Below, piece after piece: positions 12,901 through 24,900 of a stretch of 64,000 bases of DNA. A model generated the notes under the pieces. That model saw nothing but the letters and a program-made list of their open reading frames with translations, did not search any database and had not been told where the DNA came from. Each line of letters opens with the position of its first letter. Within the stretch, counting starts at the first letter, position 1. Origin of the DNA: Fragum whitleyi. Its lineage: Eukaryota > Mollusca > Bivalvia > Cardiida > Cardiidae. The stretch lies in NCBI GenBank assembly GCA_948146395.1, contig OX411556.1:27141653-27205652 (forward strand), read 5' to 3'. Both the position numbers and the translations under genes were made by a program.

Positions 12901-15900
12901 AGCATTTCAATTACATGATGCTCTTAGCTGCATTTGGCAGGAATGGTTGTTATGATGTTCCAATGACCGGGGTTTCATGGTAGAAAATGAGTTTTCCTAT
13001 GTGAAACCGCTTTTACAAACGACAATTGAATTATGAAAATTCTATTCCAATATTTAAAGATAACAGTGTCCGTAGAGACGGGCATCTTTATGTCGAATCG
13101 CATTTTTATTTTGAGATACGCGTTGAATCGTCTTACTTTGAATAAAACTGAAATAAATATATTCTTAAAAAATAATCCATTTATTATTTTTTCCATTTAC
13201 ATGTTCAAGAACAGAAAGAATCGCTTTACTTGATATCCAGCCTGACCTGTGACAGTCAAGAAGGAATGGACGGAGTGAGAGACGAGAAAAATAGAGAGAG
13301 AGAAAAAGACATAAACTGGCACGTAGATAGAAAAAAGAGATGTGCGTGATTAAATGAGAAAAGAGTTACAAAATAGTTTAGATACAGAAGAAATATAAAC
13401 AGGGAAGTGGAAGAAATTTGGGAGGGGGTCTGAGGAAAGACGGAGGACGGGAGGGGATTTAAAGAATTCGATTCCTCGGAAAATAGATAAAAACGAACGT
13501 TGTATTGCTTTTTAGGAATTCAAAGGACTTGAAACTTATTTCTTAAGTCTGCCAATACACTTTCTCCAACCTTGAACTGGAATGTCTGTAATGATAAGGC
13601 GATTTTAGGTTGCGTTACGGTGAGACGGCAACATGAAAGTACAGTTAACAAGATCATGAAATTGACAAGGTGAATGATTTTGAATAATTTAGGAACTAAA
13701 TTGAATGAATGTGTGGAGCACGTTTTGGTGAAATTAAAGGGAGGTAATCCATTATCGCAAATCTTGTTTAGGATGATTTATCTCTATCCAAATTCATTTC
13801 GAACGACGTTGCTGATTCTATATTTTCAATGGGTTTGAGCGTTTTTGAATGGTTTCAGAAACCTTTTGGAATGAATGGAGCGCTGAGTGAGCGATTTAGA
13901 ATAGTTTTGGTCAGAATAAGTGCCAATTTCACGATGTCTTTAACTGTAGTTCGGTCTATTTGTGCACGTGAAAAAAAACCTTAGTCCATTATCAAAGTAT
14001 GCAATATCTAAAAATATTGCAAACTTTCCTTCCGTTAAAATACATAGAGACAATATCAAATTATACAATAATTTGGATGATTTCTTCAAAGTAACGATTT
14101 TTTTTTAATTTCGATAACTCAGTTTAATCATAGTCAATATTATGCCAAGTTAAGTCAGCCATGTCTTAAAATGGGTGCGCATTGGAAATAAGAAATTGTA
14201 GATCCCCTTTTTTCGTTAATGCAGCACTGCGTTCAGGATTACAGCGTTAGCAAAGCGTTTTCGAAATGATATCTCGCTTTGCACGTATGTGCACAAGCAA
14301 AGCGGGGTATCATCTCAAAGAACTCGCGAAACGTTTTTACACCCTGAACACAGGCCAGGTTTTGTTGTGAAAGCCATGTTTTATGTAACTTACTGTGATA
14401 TAGTTTTATCTATATGTCGTCAGTTGGTGATCAAAATCTCGTAACTCCAGATTTTTCAAGCTGCTGATATTTTTTATGATATCACATAGTTATTTTTAGA
14501 ACAATGATATAGAGCGGATATTTTTAGAAACTTGGATTTCAGTTAGAAACGACAACGAAAATAAGACAAATAGGGATTATAAGATAAATATAATACGTAC
14601 TTAGTGTATCGTATGAAAAAAAATATCTAACTCGGTTGTGAGAATTGATAATTGTCTCGGCAGAGCCTCGACAATTTTTCAATTCTCACAACCTCGTTAG
14701 CTATTTTTTTTTCTTATAATACACTAACGTACAATATATGTATATATATACAATATACATTAATACAGAATAATATCTACCTCTATCTTCCTACGCACAT
14801 AGACATTATTTCATTTGGCTTTTGTGATAACCATTGATTTATTTGCTGCGATGAAGACGCAATGTCATTGGCGATGTTAACACTTTTACTTATGTGTGTT
14901 AATTGATTCCCTTACATGAAATAGACTAACTTGAACGGTTAAGAACATCTTTAAGAAACCGCCACATAGAAAAAGAATCAAGACCATTTTCCCTAAAGCC
15001 CTCATTCGAGAGTAGTCTGGCCGCCAAATTCTTCTTTACAGTATTTTTTCAAAGGGAATAAAATGCGATATTCATTACAAAACTTTCAATTAAACCCCCT
15101 GTCTCTAAAAGAAGAGTCGCATTAGTTTAGCACTTGTTAATATTAACTTATATTCCGACAGAAATATGGCATATTTTACTTGAACCTGGAAGTGTGGTTC
15201 AAAGTTTTTTTTTGACTGATTCTTGTAGCCAAGGCCTTCCCCAACCAGAATCTGGTTGATTACATCTTGTCATCATTGAGCATTTTGAAAAAATCGAGAT
15301 GGCAGCCGGGACTATCAAAAATTAAGACAACGGCTCCGTAGAGAACTCTCTGTCAAATATAAAACCGATTTGAGTGGTAATTTAACACTACGATTCTGAT
15401 CTGAAGCCACATTAAAATATAAACGCATAAGATGACATAATATGTGAGTATTGTAATCAGGATGGCAGCCATATCGAATTATATAATGATTTAAAAAGTA
15501 ACTCTCAATCCATGCGCGATATAAGAATCTTGAAATGTGTTTTAGGGTTTTCTAAATAATCTTTTGTAAGCAAGTATATGACCTCGAAATATCATACTAG
15601 TTACACTTTTCACCTACTGTTGCGCAAATTCTTATTTTGAAGATGGCAGCCAGGAAACACAAGATTTTTATTTCATGATAAAAGTTTGCAAGTTTACACT
15701 TAACTCTTTTTATAGTGGCTAAGGTCTAGCCTATCAAGAATCTGGATGATGGTGCATTTTCATAATGGAATAGTTTGAAAAAAGTCTAGATGGCAGCCAA
15801 GTCCACTAAAACATATACGTTCTTGCTACTATGATTTAATAATTCGTTCACATTTTGTACTAAATTTAACTGATAAGATACTAATTTTAAGTTTCCTGAT

Positions 15901-18900
15901 GTACTGGACACCTTGAATGAAGATTAGAATAAGTACAATGGTCGAGATGGCAGCCAAATGGAAAAACTGCATGATGACTGGTTTAGAAAAGTCATCTTTG
16001 TAAAGATTTGGATTTTTGTAAACATTTGAAAATACGGCTAGAATCTTTTTTACAGTTAGTCAATTGTAAACTTACATAACCATAGACAACTCTTACCATG
16101 TGAGAGTATGATGGTAGCAGTATAACAGCCCTTACATTGAAATTCAGTTTGGCAGTCGAGATGGCACTCTTTTAAGAGAGTTTTTGAGTTATAAACACAT
16201 GTACATTAATGACAAGCATGAGAATATGATGTTCTGTTTTTCCTATAGCAAAATCATATCTGCTAAAAAATCCGATTTTTAATAACTATGTTCAGATGCT
16301 AAGTATTACAATAACTTATTTTCAAGATGGCAGACTCGCTGTGTTTCCTTCCATTTATTATCAAATTTATTTGAGCTGTTGTGACAACGCTAGGAATGTG
16401 TTGACAAAACATGTTTGAATAATTATAGTTTTTATGTGACTTCTAAATGACCACTAAGTTTTAAAAGTTCTCTTCAGCTTGCTCATTTAAATGCACTTTT
16501 AATAAAAATTTAAAAGTCGCCTCAATAAAAGCAAGGTATCTAAGAGAATAAAAATATAACATCGCAGATCGCATTCTTCAGCAAAAGGCATTAAAGTCAT
16601 CTCAACATACGTATGGTGATGGGTTGACTGATACTCGTTTTCAATTTTATTTCCATAACATTCAAAGTAATGTAATTTACCATTTATTATTTGTATTACA
16701 TAGATTTGAACCTTCAGCGACTCTTTGGGTCCTTCAGAGGCGTTTACGGTAAGGTGTAGGCATAAAGGATGATGGGTGCTAGTATATGCCCGAATCAACT
16801 GTCCGGATGCGGCAACTGTTCGACAAAGTGTTTGCCAATGTACTGAGTAAGTGGTAATTTTACCATACATTGTGTGGTGGCAAAAGATTTCCCAAGCTAT
16901 ATTGCAAGTATAAGAATTACGATTATAACTTTTTCCTTATAAGTTTTAGGTTCAGAAACCGATAGCCCTGTCTTAAATGTATTATCGTTTTCAGCAAAGA
17001 GCAAGACAGATATGCCTTTTTGCTCTTTGATTCTATGTAAAAAGGGATGCACCCGGGTGGACCCCAAATGTGAACCCAGGGTCTTGATATGAACAAACTT
17101 GGAAAAGGTCCATAAGATGATGCTACATACTTAATGTGAAAGCTGTCTGCCTACTGGTTTCAAAAAAAAAAGATTTTTGAAGGTTTTCTTATTTTCACCC
17201 TTCGTGCTCAGATGAGTTGAAAGGGATGCACCCGGTTGGAACCCAAATATGACCCAGGGGTCTTGATATAAACAAACTTGGTAGGGGTCCACTAGATGAT
17301 ACTACATACCAAAAATGAAAGCAGTGTGCCCTCTGGTTTCGATTAAAGCAGATTTTAAAAGATTTTCGCTATTTGATTCTATGTAAAAAGGGTTGCGCCC
17401 GGGTGGAGCCCAAATATGATCCTAGGGTCTTGATATGAACAAACTTGGTAGAGGTCTACTAGATGATGCTACATACCAAATATGAAAGCTGTCTGCCTTC
17501 TGGTTTCATAGAAGATGATTTTTTAAGATTTTCATTTTTTTACCCTTCGTGCTCATAAGAGATAAAGGGATGCACCCGTGCAAAGCCCAAATATGACCCA
17601 AGGGTCTTGATATGAACAAACTTTGTAGAGGCCCACTAGATGACGCTACATACCAAATATGAAAGCTGTCTGCCTTCTGGTTTCAGAGAAGAAGATTTTT
17701 TTAAAGATTTTCGCTCTTTCATTCTATGTAAAAAGGGTTGGGCCCGGGCAAAGCCCAAATATGACCCCAGGGTCTTGATATGAAGAAACTTGGTAGAGAT
17801 CCACTAGATGATGCTACATACCAAATATGAAAGCTGTCTGCCTTCTTATTTCAGAGAAGAAGATTTTGAAAGATTTTCGCTCTTTGATTCTATGTAAAAA
17901 GGGTTGGGCCCGGGCAAAGCCCAAATATGACCCCAGGGTCTTGATATGAAGAAACTTGGTAGAGATCCACTAGATGATGCTACATACCAAATATGAAAGC
18001 TGTCTGCCTTCTTATTTCAGAGAAGAAGATTTTGAAAGATTTTCATATTTTCATCCTTTTTGTTAAGGGTAAAGGGAAAGTTAAGGGTGGATTTCATTTA
18101 TTTGAACAACCTTGGTAGAGCTTGACCCAAGGAACATCCCTGCCAAGTTTCATCAAGATTGGCCCACTGGTTTAGGAGGAGAAGATGTTTAAAGAAATTG
18201 TGGACGACGGACGACGCACGACTGACGACGGACATTTTACGATCACAATAGCTCACCTTGAGCACTTTGTGCTCAGGTTAGCTAAAAACATACCATGTGG
18301 TGCAATTTCATTGTGTGTAAGTATATCATTGAGTATTAGTTTGCCATGACAATATAGACAAAAAAGGCAATTCTTTTAAAAAATATGTTATTCCTTTGTC
18401 TACCGACAAAGACTTGTTATAGGTGTATTTTTTGATTTACGGCTTGATTCAATGGTTTTGAATTGGACAGGGATTTATAACTATATATTGAATTATTATT
18501 GTATTATTGTTACTTTTTCGATTTGCTCAATTTGTTCACGATTGTGTGAGCCAGCTTCTTTGATAATTGATCCTAATTGATAATTCTAACATGAACAAGC
18601 ATAAAAACAATTATAGGCATACAGTAGATCCACAATAATGTTGCCAAATCGTCATTTATCAAATGCCAACAAATTTAAGATAAGAACAGACAAGAGGGTG
18701 TTTTTACCACGTTTGACAACTTTTCACTGCTATATCCACACTCAATCATCAACTTCGGTGATGATTTGAATATTTGCGATTTCGAAAATGTGAGGTTCGT
18801 TAGTAAACAACATTTAAGTCACTCTGTGCACTAGTAATATGCCAGATGCATATAGTTTTAACAAAGCTTTCAATTGTCGCAAAGACAAATCTAAATTGCA

Positions 18901-21900
18901 TTTTTTCAAGCATTACTCTATACATCAGGGTAGCACAGAATAGCCAATCGTCACGCTTACATGACCTGATGAACAGTTGTGAACATGCAATTTATTTTTA
19001 CTACTATAAGTTTTTTGCTGTGCTGAATAAGCCAGTAGCGGAGCAACTCCTTTCCCACAAATAAACATATATGACTATGCATACTGATATGGATGTGGTC
19101 TGATAGGTATGCTACATGGAATCTATCATTATATTTTTAGCAATTAATTTGTGGTTATCATAAAAATATTATAAAAAAATCTTAAGGGCAACGTAACTTA
19201 TCTATACTTAACTAGCGAAAAATAAATATTCAAGATCAAGAAGAATTATATTCAATTAAAATGAATACATTTTTTTCAAAATAATCATTAAAGAATTCTC
19301 TATCAGTATTTGACCATATCGATGATTCAGCACGAAACAGATGTAACTGCCTTTAAGTTCATACCAAGATACAACTGTTTATGCCAACCCATCGATATGT
19401 GATGAATATATTTTACTGTGCGATATTTTTCTTACAAAGTAAATAGACTTTTATTTTCAATTACCATGCAATGCGAGTGCTATGCATTAAAACTGGAAGA
19501 CGCATATGAAATGATGCTACAAGTGAAGTAAAACTTTTATTTACTTATTCATGTTTATTGGATGATTTTTGTCTACCTTTTTGTCTTTCTGGAAGAGATA
19601 ATTCAAGTCAAAATGATTGTATACTCATGAATTCCGAAAATATTTTCATCTGAATTGCAAAAACATGTAAAATCAACGGAAATGAGGTATTTATGCACTA
19701 TTGACTACCATCTTAGAATAATACTTCATATATGGTTATATTTAACTTTTCTAATTTCAAAATTATGACTCGTATTTTTCATTTGTAAAAATGAATAATT
19801 TTCTATTATAATTGTGTAACTCCAAACTTTCTTTTGAGTACATTTCTCGTCTGCAATCTCGAATGTTTTTAATAATCTATCATTTAAGGCATCAATTTGT
19901 AAAACAACTTTAGAATTGGCCTTTAAAGCATTAATGTTGGTGCAAATATATTCTCTCTTCTGGCTGCCATCTTCAAATCAAGATTTAATGCAACAATATT
20001 TGAATGTTGCCACTGGCCTGATCTTTCTTAGACATAAATCCACGTACAAATGTTTATATTAGTGAATAAGCCCTAAAATCCTTTCCTAAGATTCCAATTT
20101 TGAATGAGTCAGGAAATACCTTAAATGCCATTTGATAATTCGATTTGGCTGCCATATTGACTACCATACTCATTTCGTATGTCACAATATGCATTAACTA
20201 TGTCATGTTCTTTTAATCTAGAACTTTAACAGAAAATGAACCACAAAAACAAAATATATAAAGGCCGTCATAGTGATTTACCGAGCTGTTTGCGTAATAA
20301 TAGATAGTCCTGGCTGCCATCTCGATTTTCTCAAAATGCTCAGTGGTGACAAGATGTTATCAGCCAGATTCTGGTTAAGGAAGGCCTTAGCTACAAGAAT
20401 CAGTCAAGAAAAAACTTTGAACCCTACTTCCGGGTCAAGCTAGATATCTGCCGGACTATTATACGTATTAAAGATATATCATTTTTGTCTAAAAATGCAA
20501 ACAAAAACGACTGAGGTCAGTCTTACCTGAGTGAGGCATTGTTACAAAGGTTGCAAAATGCAAAAATTAGTAATACTTTTTTACACAGATTTGACCCCAA
20601 TTGCCTAATTTTGGACCAATTTGACCAAAGTTTGTTTCATGTTAACCTTAACATGAATTCTGAAAAAGTTTAAAGATATTTGAGCCAAGAATGTTGCCTC
20701 TAGAGTGATAGCAAGTCTTTTTTTTTCCAAAATTCTACCTGGGGACCTAATCTTTTACTTCAATTGACCCAATTTAGAAATCCGCGGCCTGTATCTGACT
20801 TAGTTCTTTCCCCCACATGACCGAATTTTGAATATGTCCGAGGGCTGATAGAGACTTACATTCTGAACAAGTTTTAAGAAATTTGGACAAAATATAGCCT
20901 CTAGTGTGTACACAAGGTTTTTCTAAGATTTGTCCTCGTGGCTGATTTTTGTACCCCAGTTGACCCAATTTCGAACTCGTCCGAGATATTAAGCAGATAA
21001 ACATTAAGACTTGAGTACAAGGCATTTTGGCCAGATATATTGCCTCTAGACTGCTAACAAGGTTTTTCTAAAATTTGACCCTGTGATCTAGATTTTGACT
21101 CCACTTGACCACATTTTGGACTTGCTCGGGGGCGGGCAGAGACAAAGATCCTGATCTTCGAGTGTCTATACGCTTTGCTATAATTTTGACCTCTAGAGTG
21201 TACTCAAGGGTTTTTTTCTAAAAATTGACCCTGTGACCTAGTTTCCGACCACAATTGACTCAATTTCGAGCTCGTCCGAGGGATAATAGAGACAAAGATT
21301 CTGACCACATCTAAAGTCATACGGACCATGCATTTGACCTCTAAATTGCACGAGAGATGTTGACTGATGACGGACGATAGGTACAAGGTAAAGGATCCGT
21401 AATAGTTCCGCATCTTTTCGGAAGTAATACACTATAACAGTGTTAACCAAGGTTTCCTAATGATTTCATTAGAAAACCTCGGTCAACATTGTAAAAGATC
21501 ACGAGTTCCAAAATGTTGCTAATACGGGTCCACTGCCCTTATAAAATTTTCTGGAAGAAACATGATGAATTTCTAGGAAGCAACTACCTTCTTGAATCTA
21601 CAGCATTATACACCAGAGCTACACACTAGACGGGACAATACGAAACTCAGCTACATATTAGACTGGGCAATACTAGTCTGAGCTACACATTAGATGGGGC
21701 AATACCAATCTGAGCTACACAATAGACGGGCCAATACCATCATTAGCTACACATTAGACGGGGCAATTCCAATCTGAGCTACACATTAGACGGGGCAATA
21801 CCAATCTTAGCTACACATTAGACGGGGCAATACCAATCTGAGCTACACATTAGACGGGACAATACCAATCTGAGCTACACATTAGACGGGGCAATACCAT

Positions 21901-24900
21901 CATGAGCTACACATTAGACGGGGCAATACCAATCTGAGCTACACATTAGACGGGGAATACCAATCTGAGCTACACATTAGACGGGGCAATACTAGTCTGA
22001 GCTACACATTAGACGGGGAATACCAATCTGAGCTACACATTAGACGGGGCAATACCATCATGAGCTACACATTAGACGGGGCAATACAAATCTGAGCTAC
22101 ACATTAGACGGGGCAGTACCAATCTGAGCTACACATTAGACGGGGCAATACCATCATGAGCTACACATTAGACGGGGCAATACCAATCTGAGCTACACAT
22201 TAGACGGGGAATACCAATCTGAGCTACACATTAGACGGGGCAATACTAGTCTGAGCTACACATTAGACGGGGAATACCAATCTGAGCTACACATTAGACG
22301 GGGCAATAACATCATGAGCTACACATTAGACGGGGCAATACCAATCTGAGCTACACATTAGACGGGGCAGTACCAATCTGAGCTACACATTAGACGGGGC
22401 AAATCCAATGTTAAAGCTTTATTTCTCAATAAAACACTATGTCGTTAGTACCTATTGCAATCCTCTCCATGAGACGATTGCAATGAAAACCCACAACGTA
22501 AAAACAACTTACGGTTTGTCAAGTACGAGTCATAGTCCAAAAGTTTTAAGATTATCCATAAATAAAACTGCTGTGAGACGTATTTTGAAGTCCTTTTGGT
22601 ACGAAAATAAAGATAGATATCCATATTACCAAAGTTTGTGCTGGATTTTTTTTTTTAGATTTGCATAACATCAATTTGTACCAAGCACTTTATGTGCAAT
22701 GAACGCTATTTTTTTATCTGTTGTTTATTCTTTATCTTTCGAAGCAATTAATATAATGTTTGTTCCGAAAGATCTTAAACAAATACATTCTAACTCATTA
22801 ACGGATTTTACAATATGCTTATTTCAAATTGCTTTCGCGCCAGATGAAATTATAAAGGCAGTTGAAAAAGAAAGGTTTCGATAATTGGGTCTTTCAAAGC
22901 TCGATTTGCCATCATATAATTGGTCTTTAATGCTGTTTTATTGGACCAACGAAACAAAGGCTGACATTTATGTAGAAATTAAGCCAAACTACATTGAATT
23001 TGAACTACTGAATTTCATGAAAAACTACGACTTGATCGCTTAGTAAAACTTTAATAAATGCACACTTACATGAATTTTGTTTGTTTGAATTCGATTTTAA
23101 GCCGTTTCCAACATTTTTTCAGTCATATCGCGGCGGCTGGAGCACCAAACAATGGATTCCTGGTATTTACTCACCAGTACTACCATCAAAACCTTTCTTA
23201 GCCCCCAGCTGCTATCTCACATAGGTCTACAATTATCAACCCATTGGTGAGAGACAAATAGTCGGAGAGGATGGGTTCAGCCGTCGGGGACCGAAACCGT
23301 GACCTCTAGATTGACAGTCCGAATACCAATGCGCTATGACGGGGCTTACAGTTAGATGTAACGTTAATTTCAACAATTTTAAGGCCTGTGAATCAACGTT
23401 GTAACAGTTACAAACATCATGGAATTGACACTGACTACGACCAAAACCATTTAACATCACTCACTAAGCGCTTTATTCTTTTATTCCAAACACTAACTCA
23501 ATTCGATCAGAAATTATTAGAAAACATTTTCGAAATCGTTCAAATCGACCGACTTTTAATGCAAACCGATCAAATTATTCTACAATTTATTAGCTGGTGT
23601 GGATTTTAAAGTATCTGATTAGTCCACGAAGACACACAAACAGAAAATTAAATATATTTTATCAAAGGGAGGTAACAAACATCGCTAATTGTAAAACGAT
23701 ATTGGATTACATCCCTTTTATTTCACTCAAAACACACTCACACTCAACACACTCGTTCAATTTTATTTCAATATCATTCAGTTTGTCAATTTCACCATGT
23801 GCTTAACTGTCCAGAGTCGTCTGGAGGGCACAAATGCCTTACAGCCATGTAAGATATGCATACCTACATGTACCTATTAAAAAGGGTAGTGAGTTAACAT
23901 ATCCCGATTCGTCTTTAGTTTTATAACGTCTCTTATGTAACAGTGAACAACATCGTGAAATTCACAAGATGAATGATTTTGGAGTGATTTTGGAATGAAA
24001 TTGAATGATTGTGTGGAACGAGTTTTGAGGAATATAAAGGGAGGTAAACCAAAATCGCTAATTTTGTTCAAGATGAACAAAATTAGCGATAGTCATTACC
24101 CCCTTTTAATAAAATATGGATAAAAGTTCTAAATATTGCTTCTTATTTCTTCAAGAACCGACAAGACGCTAACCATTTCAATTATGTTAATAAACTCGCG
24201 ATGTTTTCCATCTAAATTTATTTTGAATGTAGCCGTTTATTGTATACTTTTAAGCCATTTGGAGCATTTTTGATCGATTTGAGTCAATATTTGGAATGAG
24301 AGAATGGATCGCTGAGTGAGTGATTTAGAATTGTTTTGATTGAAATGAATGTCGATTTCACGATGTAACTAACTGTACTCTACATGGCGTGCAAAAATAG
24401 ACAAAGATTAAGCGACTGATCGAAGTCTCATATATGCGCTATATGTACAGATACTGACTGACACATTTTCCTAAGAAATATATCTGTTTCATATCCCAAT
24501 CAAACACTGGTCAGACTGTTAATTGCATTGGACTAGCAATTACTTGTGGGACACAGGCGATTGTTTAATTATCCGTGCTTTATCATATATCAATTGTTCA
24601 AATATTATCATAATATAAAATATAGGACAATTTCAAAATATGACACAATAACCTGAGTATATCAGCAAGGGAAAATCGAGGAATTCATTTGTCGCTTTGA
24701 GACCAAATCGTCGAAGCTACAGCTTACTATAGCTGTAGCTACGATATTTCTGTCTCGAACTGACTGCATGCATTTTGTTCCCGATTCAAGATAAAAATCT
24801 ATAGCTTTGTTCTCTAGAATAAGGAGATAGTTTATTCCGTTCAATACACGACCAAAGGCCTGTCAAGATCAATACATGTAACACACGTGAAATAAACAGA

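Noticed and set aside
16499..16870. 123-codon minus-strand open frame inside the large inverted structure
   Set aside because: No family recognised, no splice or homology support, AT-rich chance frame likely; noted only as context.
21617..22405. Regular ~32-bp repeats resembling a CRISPR array
   Set aside because: Units are contiguous with no unique spacers, the genome is animal, and no cas genes are present; it is a minisatellite.
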